A stretch of DNA of 64,000 nucleotides from Chitinophagaceae bacterium (GTDB lineage Bacteria > Bacteroidota > Bacteroidia > Chitinophagales > Chitinophagaceae), in assembly GCA_947374225.1 (NCBI GenBank), contig CANCAY010000003.1, positions 107,348 to 171,347 of the forward strand, given 5' to 3'. Position numbers and translations under genes: made by a program. The notes below the pieces were generated by a model that was not told the origin of the DNA, made no database searches, and worked only from the letters and a program-made list of their open reading frames with translations. Positions within the stretch are counted from its first letter, which is position 1. Every line of letters begins with the position of its first letter. Below are positions 1-9,519 of the stretch, one piece after another.

Positions 1-1869
1 ATTAAAGCGAGACGCTTCAATAATACTTACTCTTGTATTTTTAGGCATATCTGTTGGTGTAATATTTATCCAATGCTTGCCACCGTCTTTTGTGATATGA
101 ATTAATCCATCGTCAGAGCCAGCCCATATAATATTTACATCTTGATAAGACGGCGCTAACGCAAACACTGTTCCATAAATTTCAGGACCATTCATGTCAC
201 GCGTAATTACACCACCACTCACACCTAATGTTGTTGAATCATTATAAGTCAAGTCCGGACTGATTTGCTCCCAGCTTTGACCTTCGTTTGTTGTTTTCCA
301 TACATGTTGAGAACAAGTAAATAATACATTAGGGTCTACTGGCGAGAACACTATCGGATATGTCCACTGCCATCTTTCTGGCAATGTCTTTGCCTCTTCT
401 CCAGAAAAGAATCTTGGATATACTTGCACATCACGCACCTGTCCTGTCATTCTATTAATACGTGTTAATAATGCACCCTGGCTACCCGCATAAAAAATAT
501 CCGGATTTTTTGGATCCTGTGCAATATATCCGCTTTCACCACCACCCACTTCATAAGCAAAGCCCATTCCTGGTTTGGTTGAATTGCTGCGCACGGCTCT
601 ATGTCTGTAATCCTCACTAGGCAAAGCCACTGTAGTATTGTCTTGTTGTGCACCCGCTACTTGATATGGGAAATCATTAGTAACAGTAATATGATATAAT
701 TGTGCTGTTGGAAAATCTTCGTCCGTCCAACTTAATCCGCTATTAGTTGAAACGGTACCACCCCCGTCATTTGCAGTAGCTAGTCTTGTTGGGTCTGTTG
801 GGTCAATCCATAAATCATGATTATCACCATGTGGTACTTTTATTTCTGTTTTAAAACTCACACCACCGTCGGTTGATTTATAAAAATTTACATTCAAGCC
901 ATATACCGTGTTCTTGTCTTTAGGATCTGCAACGATTCGAGAATAGTAAAAAGCACGTTGACGCAACTTGCGTTCGTTGTTTACAATTTTCCAATTAGCG
1001 CCTCCGTCATCAGAACGATACAAACCGCCGTCGTTAGATTCTACAATAGCCCAAACTCTATTGCCATCCGCTGGAGATACCGCTACGCCTATCTTTCCGA
1101 CTACCTTAGGCATACCAGGATTTTTAGAAATTACATTCCAGGTAGCACCACCGTCGGTAGATTTATATAATGCAGAAGTTCCTACGTCGGCCCACATTTT
1201 ATAAGGTGTACGATATACTTCCCAAATGCTAGCATAAATATTTTCAGGATTTTGCTGATCAATTACTAAATCCTCTGCACCTGCTTTATCATTAACGAAT
1301 AATACTTTTTTCCAAGTAACGCCACCGTCGGTTGTTTTGAAAACACCGCGATCTTCGTTTTTTCCAAACGCATGACCCAGTGCAGACACATACGCGATAT
1401 CTGGATTGGTTGGATGAATTCTTACTCTCGAAATTGATTGCGTATTTTTTAAACCCATATTTTTCCAAGTCTTACCTCCGTCAATTGACTTGTAAACGCC
1501 ATCACCTTGCATAATATTTCCACGAAACTCTGTTTCGCCCGTACCTATATATATAATGTCTGGATTCGTCTCTGATACTGCCACGGCACCAACGGAAGAA
1601 CTAGTCAATTGGCCATCTGTTACTGGCTTCCAATTCAAGCCCCCGTCACTTGTCTTCCAAAGTCCGCCACCCACCGCACCAAAGAAATACTCTTGTTTGC
1701 GCTTGCTACTCCCCGCAATGCCTAAAGAACGGCCACCTCTATTTGGACCAATATTTCTCCAAGTCATTCCCTTTAAGGTAGAGTCCTTTACTTGCGCCTT
1801 TAATTCAACGCTATTTAATAATGCGATAGTTGCAAAAGAAGCAACAACAATACGAGACAAAACTTTCAT
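1..1869 (-). CDS. Secreted BNR/sortilin-like (VPS10-type) repeat protein, C-terminus cut by window edge
   Basis: The frame is open from an ATG at 1869 to the window edge, giving 623 residues with the C-terminus missing. The start MKVLSRIVVASFATIALLNS is a signal peptide ending near VELKAQ. The body repeats Asp-box (BNR) motifs of the form S/T-x-D-G-G-x-x-W, for example TSDGGLNW and SIDGGKTW, and contains TWRNIGPNRGGR, which is typical of the WD40/YVTN/BNR-like glycosyl-hydrolase-annotated family of Bacteroidota. The last visible residues, ITPTDMPKNTRVSIIEASRFN, match the usual ITP-DLP-x-SIIEAS segment. It is expected to form a periplasmic or surface beta-propeller; the substrate is unknown and enzymatic activity is unproven. 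It is divergent from the serine hydrolase at 2035. I am sure of the fold family, not of the function. Confidence 0.88.
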   Translation of the reverse strand, partial: MKVLSRIVVASFATIALLNSVELKAQVKDSTLKGMTWRNIGPNRGGRSLGIAGSSKRKQEYFFGAVGGGLWKTSDGGLNWKPVTDGQLTSSSVGAVAVSETNPDIIYIGTGETEFRGNIMQGDGVYKSIDGGKTWKNMGLKNTQSISRVRIHPTNPDIAYVSALGHAFGKNEDRGVFKTTDGGVTWKKVLFVNDKAGAEDLVIDQQNPENIYASIWEVYRTPYKMWADVGTSALYKSTDGGATWNVISKNPGMPKVVGKIGVAVSPADGNRVWAIVESNDGGLYRSDDGGANWKIVNNERKLRQRAFYYSRIVADPKDKNTVYGLNVNFYKSTDGGVSFKTEIKVPHGDNHDLWIDPTDPTRLATANDGGGTVSTNSGLSWTDEDFPTAQLYHITVTNDFPYQVAGAQQDNTTVALPSEDYRHRAVRSNSTKPGMGFAYEVGGGESGYIAQDPKNPDIFYAGSQGALLTRINRMTGQVRDVQVYPRFFSGEEAKTLPERWQWTYPIVFSPVDPNVLFTCSQHVWKTTNEGQSWEQISPDLTYNDSTTLGVSGGVITRDMNGPEIYGTVFALAPSYQDVNIIWAGSDDGLIHITKDGGKHWINITPTDMPKNTRVSIIEASRFN

Positions 1870-2034
1870 ATAAAATAATTAAGTGTATGATGTAATTTAA
1901 TTATTTTATTGATTGCTTTTTCAATTATTATTTTAAATGACGCTTTTGCTTTTCTAATGAATTTGTATAAATCAGTAAGCCTGAATTAATACTTCTGTGG
2001 GGATATTCATTAACTTCATTACAAAATATATTCC

Positions 2035-3597
2035 TTGAAAAAAACAATATACACATTAAGCATTTGTCTATTTGTATTAACCACAAGTGCTCAAGTACAA
2101 CCTATTAGTGCAAAACAAATTGACTCCCTAACGGAATTGGTTTTAAAAACATTTAATGTTCCCGGTATTGCGGTGGGTGTTGTGAAAGACGGCAAGCTGA
2201 TACATGCAAAGGGTTACGGTATTGCCAATTTAAAAACAGGAAAAAAAGTAGACGAGCATACTTTGTTTGGAGTAGCATCAAATAGCAAAGCTATGACAGT
2301 AGCGGCGCTAGGCATATTGGTGGATGAAGGAAAAATCAAATGGGATGATAAGGTAACCGATTATATTCCTGAATTTAAAATGTACGACCCCTATGTAACA
2401 GAAGCTTTTACTATTCGTGATTTATTAACGCATCGTAGTGGATTAGGATTGGGTGCAGGGGATTTAATGATGTTCCCCGATGGGTCTGATTTTAGTAGAA
2501 AGGACATTATTCATAATTTAAGATTCTTAAAACCGGTTTCTGCCTTTAGGACTAAATATGATTACGATAATAATTTATACATAGTTGCCGGAGAAATTGT
2601 AGTAAAAGCAAGTGGACAAAGCTGGGAGGATTTTGTAGAGCAAAAAATCATGCAACCTTTGGGCATGAAGGAAACAGCGGCTTCCATATACAGATTAAAA
2701 GACAAAAGCAATAGCATTCGTCCACATGCCCCAGTAGACGGCAAGTTACAAGTATTGGATATTGACTGGAGCGAGAGCGCGAATGCAGCTGGTGGCATTT
2801 GGAGCAATATTACCGATTGGAGTAAATGGGTGATTGCCCAAATGAATCATGGTCAGTATGGAGATAACTTACAAAACAAAATATTTAGCGACGCAGTGCA
2901 CGAGGAAACATGGAGTCCACAAACTATTATTAAAGCGGGAACTGCTGCTCCTTATAATACTCATTTTTCGGCATATGGTTTAGGCTGGTTCTTGAGCGAC
3001 GTTAAAGGATACAAACAAGTAACACATACGGGAGGGCTTGCAGGTATTGTAACACAGGTGGTGATGTTCCCTGAATTGAAATTGGGTATTTTAGTATTTA
3101 CGAATCAGCAAGTGGGGGCAGCTTTCAATGCCATTAGCAATACGATTAAGGATAGTTATATAGGAGTTACTGGTTATGATTGGGTAAAAATTATGCATGA
3201 CCGTGTTGAAAAAGGGGAAGCAGAAGCGAAAAAAATTAACGACGAAGTCGTCAAAAATATTTTAGAACAAGAGAAGAAAAATGCAGGAAAATTTAATGTC
3301 GCACCTTATGTTGGTACTTATAAAGACCAGTGGTTTGGTGATATTGAAATAAGTGATAATAATGGAAAAGCCTGGATAGCAAGTAAGCGTTCTCCAAAAT
3401 TAAAGGGAGAATTATTTCCATATAAAGGTAATACCTTAATTGTACGTTGGTCAGACCGCAGTATGGACGCTGACGCTTTTGTAATATTTAGTACGGACAT
3501 GGACGGCAAGCCCGCAGGAATGAAAATGAATGCCATTTCACCCTTAACAGATTTTAGTTTTGATTTTCAGGATTTAGATTTGAAGAAGGTTAAATAA
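2035..3597 (+). CDS. Secreted serine hydrolase, class C beta-lactamase-like, with C-terminal DUF3471
   Basis: The 520-aa product has a signal peptide (MKKTIYTLSICLFVLTTSAQ) and a penicillin-binding-protein/class C beta-lactamase-type domain. The nucleophile motif S-x-x-K is seen as S82-N-S-K85, the Y-x-N element as YDN in KYDYDNN, and the third box as HTGG in THTGGLAGIV. After about residue 410 a DUF3471-type beta domain follows (YVGTYKDQWFGDIEI). Such proteins are usually esterases, D-aminopeptidases or peptidases rather than true beta-lactamases, so resistance should not be assumed. The start is TTG, because no ATG lies in front of the signal peptide. It stands alone, with DUF6526 29 bp downstream. 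Confidence 0.9.
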   Translation: MKKTIYTLSICLFVLTTSAQVQPISAKQIDSLTELVLKTFNVPGIAVGVVKDGKLIHAKGYGIANLKTGKKVDEHTLFGVASNSKAMTVAALGILVDEGKIKWDDKVTDYIPEFKMYDPYVTEAFTIRDLLTHRSGLGLGAGDLMMFPDGSDFSRKDIIHNLRFLKPVSAFRTKYDYDNNLYIVAGEIVVKASGQSWEDFVEQKIMQPLGMKETAASIYRLKDKSNSIRPHAPVDGKLQVLDIDWSESANAAGGIWSNITDWSKWVIAQMNHGQYGDNLQNKIFSDAVHEETWSPQTIIKAGTAAPYNTHFSAYGLGWFLSDVKGYKQVTHTGGLAGIVTQVVMFPELKLGILVFTNQQVGAAFNAISNTIKDSYIGVTGYDWVKIMHDRVEKGEAEAKKINDEVVKNILEQEKKNAGKFNVAPYVGTYKDQWFGDIEISDNNGKAWIASKRSPKLKGELFPYKGNTLIVRWSDRSMDADAFVIFSTDMDGKPAGMKMNAISPLTDFSFDFQDLDLKKVK

Positions 3598-3626
3598 ACT
3601 ATCTTAGCAATCTAAAAATATAAAAC

Positions 3627-4055
3627 ATGCAAGAACAAAATTATAAAAACCACGCACAGATGGTTCCTGGTTTTCACTATGTAGGATTGTTATCTATCCT
3701 AGCTTTATTAGGTGGATCTATTAATTATGCGTTTCGTGCTACTCCAGAAAATAAATATCTAGCTACCTTATTAGTATTAGCTAGTTTCCTATTTGCAGTA
3801 TTGTGGATTTACATTCGTGTGTTCCCATTAAAAGCACAAGACAGAGCTATTAAAGCGGAGGAGAATTTACGTTACTACACTTTAACAGGAAAGTTATTGC
3901 CAGCAGATGTAACCGTATTGCAAGTAGTGGCTTTACGTTTTGCACCAGATGCAGAATTTGTTGCATTAGTAGACCGTGCAGTAAAAGAAAAATTAACAAG
4001 TAAAGAAATCAAATTGGCAATCCAAAACTGGAAAGCAGATTTTTATAGAGTTTAA
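3627..4055 (+). CDS. DUF6526 family membrane protein
   Basis: The 142-aa protein begins MQEQNYKNHAQMVPGFHYVG, the characteristic opening of DUF6526. Two hydrophobic helices follow (about residues 18-38 and 46-67), and then a soluble tail ends in LAIQNWKADFYRV. The function is unknown; it is a small conserved inner-membrane protein of Bacteroidota. It is 29 bp downstream of the serine hydrolase and may be co-transcribed with it. It ends at a strong bidirectional terminator. Confidence 0.85.
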   Translation: MQEQNYKNHAQMVPGFHYVGLLSILALLGGSINYAFRATPENKYLATLLVLASFLFAVLWIYIRVFPLKAQDRAIKAEENLRYYTLTGKLLPADVTVLQVVALRFAPDAEFVALVDRAVKEKLTSKEIKLAIQNWKADFYRV

Positions 4056-4094
4056 ATAAAACAGTTTCGAGTAAACAACTTGAAAATATATTTT

Positions 4095-4120
4095 AAGCCC
4101 TTCAGGAAACTGAGGGGCTT
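4095..4120. terminator. Bidirectional rho-independent terminator
   Basis: An 11-bp stem (AAGCCCTTCAG pairing with CTGAGGGGCTT, one G-T wobble) closes a GAAA tetraloop. T-rich tracts lie on both sides, so it can end both the DUF6526 gene and the convergent DUF1501 gene, whose stop codon begins at the next base. Confidence 0.85.
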
Positions 4121-5692
4121 TTAAATTTTAACAATCGCTTTCACATACATTTTGTCTGCGTTTTGCAAGCGTAAATAATATACTCCTGTAGGTAAATTGG
4201 TTCCATATAAATTATAGCTATTCATGCCAGCAAAGCTATACGTGGCTTCTACCAAAACTCTTATGACAGTACCCGAGCCGTCAAGTAATTGTAATAATGT
4301 GTGACCCCCATTTGTTTTAAATTCCACTTTAGTTTGGGAATAAAAAGGATTTGGGTAATTATATATTAACGCGTCTTTTGCAAAGATGGAATTGTCATTG
4401 TGAATGCCGCATACACTTGCATTTATTAAGGGTATGGTTGGATATTCTTTTAACATAATTTCCAATTGATCTGTAGATTTAACACAGAACCAATTTTGTA
4501 AAATGGTATTATAAATCGTTCTGAAATCATGTTGATATGGAATATTATCATTCACTGTTGCCACTGTTGGCAGGTCTGGGTTATTTCCAAATACACCACC
4601 ACGCACATTTTTACCAAATAAAAATAAAGGAGCCGCTGCACCATGATCGGTCCCTCCGCTTGCATTAGATTTAATTCTTCTTCCAAATTCAGAATAGGTC
4701 ATACCAATCACCCTGTCTTCAATTTCCAGACCGCTTATATCAGTTTGAAATGCCGTTATTGAATCAGATACTGTTTTTAATAAATTGGCATGTGTCCCTA
4801 GGGTGGTGTCTGTAGCAGTTGTTTGACCTGAATGCGTATCAAAGCCACCATAATTAACCATATACACTTTAGTCTGTAAACCACCTTTAATTAAACGTGC
4901 CACTATTTTTAATTGAGTTGCTAAGCTGTTATTAGGGTAGGTGGTTTGCTGTGTAACACTATCAGATGCTAATTTAATCCGGGCTGCATACTGATTGGTT
5001 TGTTTGGCAATTCTTCGTAAAAAAGAAAGTTCGTATCCAGCATTGGTATTAGGAACAGTAGCGTCGGTACCGTCAATTAAATTATAAAAAGAACTAGGGT
5101 CAGAAATACTTAAAGCCATATTCACTGCAGGACCTTGACAAGTCAGGGTAGACAATGAGCCAATTTGTATAGCAAGTGGATCGGGCTTGTTGGAATTGGG
5201 ATAGTTGTCTGGATAACCTGGGTTGTCATAGTTTAAGTATCTACCTGCCCAGCCGGTGTTTAAATATTGATCGCTGTCCGAACCAGACATCCAAATATCA
5301 GTTGCTCTAAAATGAGAGAAGCTGGGTTGCGGATAACCCACTGCCTGAACCACATTTAATTTACCCTCTGCAAATAAACCTTGTAAGGAATTCATAGCTG
5401 GATGCAAACCGGTAGCGTCATTACCCATTAATTTCAACACTTTATTTTCTGGTATTGCAATATTAGTTCTTGCATTATAATACTTACTATACTCACCAAT
5501 TGGAATCACCGTATTTAATCCATCGTTACCTCCACTTAATTGTATTATTACTAATACCCTATCATTATCTGCGGTAGCAAGTAAAGAAGCATCTAATAAC
5601 GGATGGTCTTGTAAAATATGAATCGGGTTCCCACTAATCATGGTGGGGGTTAGCAAGGCTAAGCTATTTCTTATAAAACTTCTTCTTTCCAT
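4121..5692 (-). CDS. DUF1501 family protein with T9SS type A sorting domain
   Basis: The 523-aa protein has the DUF1501 layout: the N-terminus MERRSFIRNSLALLTPTMISG resembles a Tat/Sec-type leader, followed by VLVIIQLSGGNDGLNTVIP, FSHFRATDIWMSGS, MVNYGGFDTHSGQ, and YSEFGRRIKSNASGGTDHGA near residue 340. DUF1501 belongs to the alkaline phosphatase/sulfatase superfamily. The last 80 residues (from YNYPNPFYSQTKVEF to KMYVKAIVKI) are a type A C-terminal sorting domain, the signal for the Bacteroidota type IX secretion system. The protein is therefore probably delivered to the cell surface. It is separated by 1 bp from the DUF1800 gene, forming the classical DUF1800-DUF1501 operon. The substrate is unknown. 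Confidence 0.92.
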   Translation of the reverse strand: MERRSFIRNSLALLTPTMISGNPIHILQDHPLLDASLLATADNDRVLVIIQLSGGNDGLNTVIPIGEYSKYYNARTNIAIPENKVLKLMGNDATGLHPAMNSLQGLFAEGKLNVVQAVGYPQPSFSHFRATDIWMSGSDSDQYLNTGWAGRYLNYDNPGYPDNYPNSNKPDPLAIQIGSLSTLTCQGPAVNMALSISDPSSFYNLIDGTDATVPNTNAGYELSFLRRIAKQTNQYAARIKLASDSVTQQTTYPNNSLATQLKIVARLIKGGLQTKVYMVNYGGFDTHSGQTTATDTTLGTHANLLKTVSDSITAFQTDISGLEIEDRVIGMTYSEFGRRIKSNASGGTDHGAAAPLFLFGKNVRGGVFGNNPDLPTVATVNDNIPYQHDFRTIYNTILQNWFCVKSTDQLEIMLKEYPTIPLINASVCGIHNDNSIFAKDALIYNYPNPFYSQTKVEFKTNGGHTLLQLLDGSGTVIRVLVEATYSFAGMNSYNLYGTNLPTGVYYLRLQNADKMYVKAIVKI

Positions 5693-5693
5693 T

Positions 5694-7298
5694 TTATTGT
5701 AGTTGATAGTCTGGCAGGTTCATAATATATTTCAACAAAGCCTTTAATCGCGTATTCACAATATTGAAGTTGATCGTAGTTGGATTCGCAATATATAAGT
5801 TCCAAGCATCAGACCAATAATAATCACTAGCTTGTCCACTTAATAAAATTTGTGTTTTAAGATTTGATTTTGTGATGCTTGCAATTTCGGTAGACACCAA
5901 AAATGCAAATAAACTGTCCACTAAAATATTTGGATCTGCGGGATTATTACAAACTGATTTAGCAAATGCAATTGTATTAATAATAATTTTTTTACCATTC
6001 TTACTATATCCAGTTTCCAACATTAGATCGGTAAATTTATTTCTTTTAGGAAGGGTGTCGGCGTTAATCCAAAGCTCATTAAATTCAGGTGCCTGATAAT
6101 AAGCAGGCCAGCCAGCAACATTAGGTGGGTCTACTAGGCTTTGGCCCATTAAATTTAATTGGGCCACCATTATATTGTATAAAAAATAAGCGTCCCCATA
6201 ATCTAATATTGCATTAGGGAAGTTGATTTCGTATTGTCTTAAAAATCCAATAACATGGTCTGCTGGGCTTTTTATTTGACATCCAATATAAATAGTATCA
6301 TAAAAATGTTCACTCTCTAATAAAAGTTTTAAAACTGGCTTAATCTCAAAATTATTATTAACAAAGGCAGTAGCTAGTGGGGTAATAATATTAGCTTCCA
6401 CATTTGCGTCTACATAATAAAAAACAAAATAGCGATAAAGTTTTCGACAAATAAATTTAGCCAATTCTGTTTTTTGAAAAATCATATCCAATAATTCGTC
6501 TGTCTCAAGTGCGCCGCTTGCACCCGCTTTTCCTGTGATCACTTTATTATTATAAAAAGCAGAAAATGTTTTGTTAGTCGTATCATGACGTGTTGCGTCA
6601 AAATAACTATTATTATTGGCGTCAATTCTCCAACCCGTTAAAACCCTAGCTGCTGTTTTAACGTCTTCTTCGCTATACTTAGCTCCCCCTTCTTTGCCGA
6701 TAGTAAAAAGCTCTTGTAATTCACGACCATAATTTTCGTCGGGCGCTGTTTTAGCATTTAAATATCCATTCAAATATCTAAGCATGCCGGGGTCGGTGGT
6801 GACCGCGCGAACCATTTGCTTAAAATTACCAATACAGTTTGTTCTTAAAATTTGATGATGATTATAAATCATTGTCGCATAAGAGATCGTATCTGCTTCC
6901 GTACCAAAATGATTACTCCAAAACAGGGTGATTTTTTCTTGTATATTTTTTTCTTGGCCTGTCATTATACTTAGCAACCATTTTTTATAGGTATTTCTTC
7001 TATTACTATTAATAGTACCGTCGGTGCTTATATTATTAATCCAAGTGGCGCCTGGGGCCACAACCGGGTCAATAATGGTAGTTGTATTATAATCGTTAAG
7101 TGGTGGGGGCGGTAAATTTGTTGAAACTGTAAGTATTGCTTCTACCGCAGTTGACAAGCCCATGTTATTAAAATGTGTGATATCTGATGCACTAGCACCA
7201 AACAGCGTTCGATTTAATAAATGCTTTGTTAAAGCCCTTGTCCAAGTTCCTTGAAATTTATTTAAACCTAAATTGCTACTTTGGGGGGTTGTAGACAT
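5694..7298 (-). CDS. DUF1800 domain-containing protein
   Basis: The product is 534 aa from the ATG at 7298; an upstream TTG at 7319 would add seven residues but looks less likely. DUF1800 hallmarks are visible: HLLNRTLFGAS near the start, FWSNHFGT, NGYLNAKTAPDENYGRELQELFTIG, VLTGWRID, and DPPNVAGWPAY. The family is almost always encoded next to DUF1501, as here with a 1-bp gap. No convincing signal peptide is seen at either start, which is odd for a partner of a secreted protein. The molecular function is not established. Confidence 0.9.
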   Translation of the reverse strand: MSTTPQSSNLGLNKFQGTWTRALTKHLLNRTLFGASASDITHFNNMGLSTAVEAILTVSTNLPPPPLNDYNTTTIIDPVVAPGATWINNISTDGTINSNRRNTYKKWLLSIMTGQEKNIQEKITLFWSNHFGTEADTISYATMIYNHHQILRTNCIGNFKQMVRAVTTDPGMLRYLNGYLNAKTAPDENYGRELQELFTIGKEGGAKYSEEDVKTAARVLTGWRIDANNNSYFDATRHDTTNKTFSAFYNNKVITGKAGASGALETDELLDMIFQKTELAKFICRKLYRYFVFYYVDANVEANIITPLATAFVNNNFEIKPVLKLLLESEHFYDTIYIGCQIKSPADHVIGFLRQYEINFPNAILDYGDAYFLYNIMVAQLNLMGQSLVDPPNVAGWPAYYQAPEFNELWINADTLPKRNKFTDLMLETGYSKNGKKIIINTIAFAKSVCNNPADPNILVDSLFAFLVSTEIASITKSNLKTQILLSGQASDYYWSDAWNLYIANPTTINFNIVNTRLKALLKYIMNLPDYQLQ

Positions 7299-7400
7299 AA
7301 TATAAGAATGTACTCTCAAATTAGTAATATAATCCTAGAATTTATTGAATATTAGATCAATAAATTAATAACTTACCTTTACATTGTAAAATTTAAAACT

Positions 7401-7634
7401 ATGAGTAACAATATTATTATTTCAATTTGGATTTTGTCTTCTATCTACTGCGTATACAAATTGTATAAAAGATCTAAGTCTACTTCTTTTGATGGCGTTA
7501 TTGGATATACTCCGGGTTTAGAAGTTATTATGGTAATTGCATTGGGACCCTTATTAACCGTAATTGACATTTCACTTACTTGGATCAGAATATATAAAGA
7601 AGCTGAAGAAGCAAGAAGAAGAGCGAAAAACTAA
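7401..7634 (+). CDS. Small two-helix membrane protein, unrecognised
   Basis: The 77-aa product has an N-terminal hydrophobic segment (about residues 4-22), a basic loop (KLYKRSKS), a second hydrophobic segment (about 43-63) and a charged end rich in E, A, R and K (YKEAEEARRRAKN). An ATG start and a 6-bp separation from the convergent metallophosphoesterase fit a real compact gene. I recognise no family. The opposite strand in this interval has no competing reading frame I trust. Confidence 0.6.
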   Translation: MSNNIIISIWILSSIYCVYKLYKRSKSTSFDGVIGYTPGLEVIMVIALGPLLTVIDISLTWIRIYKEAEEARRRAKN

Positions 7635-7640
7635 TTTTAG

Positions 7641-8450
7641 CTATACTTCAAATACTGCATCTCGTTTAAACTGGTTATGTTCATGGTATTGAACATAACC
7701 AAGCTGATTGGTAATCATTTGAGTATTACCAATGGAGAATGTTGGTGTATTATGGTGATGATGGCCATAAATCCAACAGTCCGCATTCGCCGACTCTATC
7801 AAATCATATAGTTCTGTTGCGAACCCCTCTTGAATTGGGTCGTTCTTATATTTATTAGGATAGTTTAATAAAGTAGGGAGGTGGTGTGTCACAATCACCT
7901 TTTTAATGCTATTGTTATTAACACTATCCTTACTAGTTTCCTTTTTAATATTTCCCGGCACAAAATCATCCAATAAAATTTGCTTCAAAAATGCAACCGA
8001 TTCTTCGTGTAATAAATTATAATCAGGCGGAGTAATTGGCGCTCCATCAAAATTAATTTGATAAAAGTCATTCATGCGTCTTTGAATAATATATTGATTC
8101 ACTGGACCAATATGAGACCAAAGCGTAGAAAATACGAACTGCCTATTGTCAATAATTACCGACTCATTATTAATTAAAGAAATGTTTGATCTAATATTTT
8201 CACAAAAGCTGCCATGTTTGGTAGCAGCATCAAAGCCATAGTATTCGTGGTTTCCAGGCAACCAATAGGTTTGCCTAAAGTGGTCCGAAATATAATTCCA
8301 AAAATCATTGTATTCGTCCATTATATTAAATGGCATAACGTCCCCTGCTAAAATTAATATTTCAGCAGCTGCAATAAGCGGCTTTCGATTTAATAATTTT
8401 TTGTTCTTCGGAAATTCAAGATGTAAGTCAGACGCGTATTGAAAAAGCAT
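7641..8450 (-). CDS. Calcineurin-like metallophosphoesterase
   Basis: The product is 269 aa from the ATG at 8450, where the sequence MLFQYASDLHLEF begins as family members do; a 16-residue upstream extension with a TTG or other start is unlikely. The metal-binding motifs appear in order: SDLHLE (D-x-H), AGDV, GNHEYY, THHLPT and YGHHHHN. It is a soluble cytoplasmic phosphoesterase of unknown substrate. The promoter side overlaps the broken ORF6N gene, so the boundary at 8450-8500 may be a rearrangement point. Confidence 0.88.
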   Translation of the reverse strand: MLFQYASDLHLEFPKNKKLLNRKPLIAAAEILILAGDVMPFNIMDEYNDFWNYISDHFRQTYWLPGNHEYYGFDAATKHGSFCENIRSNISLINNESVIIDNRQFVFSTLWSHIGPVNQYIIQRRMNDFYQINFDGAPITPPDYNLLHEESVAFLKQILLDDFVPGNIKKETSKDSVNNNSIKKVIVTHHLPTLLNYPNKYKNDPIQEGFATELYDLIESANADCWIYGHHHHNTPTFSIGNTQMITNQLGYVQYHEHNQFKRDAVFEV

Positions 8451-8492
8451 GATTAAAATTACACCAACTACTAGAATGCATTGCAATAAATT

Positions 8493-8951
8493 TTGCACAG
8501 TAGAAAATCTCCGAACGAATATCTTTATTTAGATTTTATGTTTCAGTTAACTAATATAGAACTTGAATTTATTAAGATTCAAGTAAAAGACTTAGATCCT
8601 GGCAGTCTTTCTTCAAGATCACAATTTGTGACCTTGAACACAACAAGGGGTAGTAACATCAAATATTCACCTTTGGCATTCACGGAACAGGGTGTAGCTA
8701 TGCTAAGTGGTATCTTAAACTCAAAAAGGGCGATTCAAATGAATATTGCCATTATGCGTGCATTTGTGGAATTGAGAAAAGTGCTTCTTATAAAGTCAGA
8801 CTTTAAGCTTCAATTAGACGAAATAAAAGAGAGACTAGGAGGCCACGATGTGCAACTAACTCAAATTTATGAGGCTATAGAAAATATCCTAGACGAAAAC
8901 GCAGCTCAGAATAAATGGGATAATAGATCAAAGATTGGTTTTAATAAATAA
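8493..8951 (+). pseudogene. ORF6N-domain protein, N-terminal half missing
   Basis: The readable frame matches the second half of the ORF6N DNA-binding domain: DFMFQLTNIELEF, LSSRSQFVTLN, KYSPLAFTEQGVAML, LNSKRAIQMNIAIMRAFVELR. A coiled C-terminal tail follows (DEIKERLGGHDVQLTQIYEAIENI). The usual N-terminal part (transcription-regulator start, DLAxLYxVET, RNxxRFPxDFMF) is absent. In its place are a few meaningless codons from TTG 8493, and the region further upstream is occupied by the opposite-strand phosphoesterase. ORF6N proteins of this type are common in Bacteroidota accessory DNA. I read this as a decayed remnant. Confidence 0.78.
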
Positions 8952-8984
8952 AAGTTGGAACTTAGACATGCTAATACTAACGCA

Positions 8985-9512
8985 ATGAACTTACAACCCA
9001 ATCATTTAAAGAACGAAGCAATAACGCTTGTGCCATTAGATGCAGCTGACTTCGAAGTCTTATATGCAGTGGCGTGTGATCCTTTAATATGGGAACAGCA
9101 CCCCAATCCAGATAGATATAAAAGGGAAGTATTCGAGAATTTCTTTAAAGGGGCAATTGAATCCAATGGCGCTTTTTTGATTAGAGATGCAAAAACAGAT
9201 GCCATACTTGGTTGTTCAAGGTTCTATGATTATGACGACGCTAAAAGTGAAATTAAAATTGGCTATACTTTTTTTTCGTGCACTTGCTGGGGAAGGGGAA
9301 TAAACAAAGAAGTTAAAAAGCTCATGATAGACTATGCTTTAGGCTTTGTAGACAAAATTATATTTCACGTGGGCGCTAGTAATATTAGATCTCAAAAGGC
9401 GATGGAGAAATTAGGAGCTGAAAAAATTGGTGAAGAATTGGTTGCTTATTTTGGAGAAGCTAATAGGAATAATTTTGTATATGAGATAAAAAAAGCCCCC
9501 AACTTTCGTTGA
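8985..9512 (+). CDS. GNAT family N-acetyltransferase
   Basis: The product is 175 aa from the ATG at 8985 (MNLQPNHLKNEAITLVPLD); a TTG at 8955 in the same frame is less attractive. The GNAT fold is visible as the beta1 strand ITLVPL, the IRDAKTDAILGCSRFY strand pair, EIKIGYTFFSCTCWGRGINKEVKKLM (the acetyl-CoA binding loop region, with W-G-R-G), and NIRSQKAMEKLGAEKIGE near the end. It resembles the RimJ/RimL-like acetyltransferases. The acceptor is unknown. The stop codon lies inside the terminator hairpin of the opposite-strand tRNA gene, so the last residues KAPNFR are encoded by that hairpin. Confidence 0.85.
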   Translation: MNLQPNHLKNEAITLVPLDAADFEVLYAVACDPLIWEQHPNPDRYKREVFENFFKGAIESNGAFLIRDAKTDAILGCSRFYDYDDAKSEIKIGYTFFSCTCWGRGINKEVKKLMIDYALGFVDKIIFHVGASNIRSQKAMEKLGAEKIGEELVAYFGEANRNNFVYEIKKAPNFR

Positions 9513-9517
9513 GGGCT
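9494..9517 (-). terminator. Terminator of tRNA-Phe, embedded in the GNAT 3' end
   Basis: A stem of ten base pairs with one mismatch (9494-9503 with 9508-9517, loop TTTC) is followed on the minus strand by a run of T residues (A-run at 9488-9494 on the plus strand). It lies immediately 3' of the tRNA. Confidence 0.8.
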
Positions 9518-9519
9518 AG

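Noticed and set aside
958..1873. Plus-strand reading frames of 70-105 codons and repeated CCACCGTCGGT words
   Set aside because: They are antisense to the BNR protein; the repeated words encode its Asp-box residues (T/S-D-G-G) and are not DNA repeats in their own right.
2035..3597. True beta-lactamase (resistance gene)
   Set aside because: The HTGG third box and DUF3471 tail are typical of esterase or peptidase relatives; motifs do not show lactam hydrolysis.
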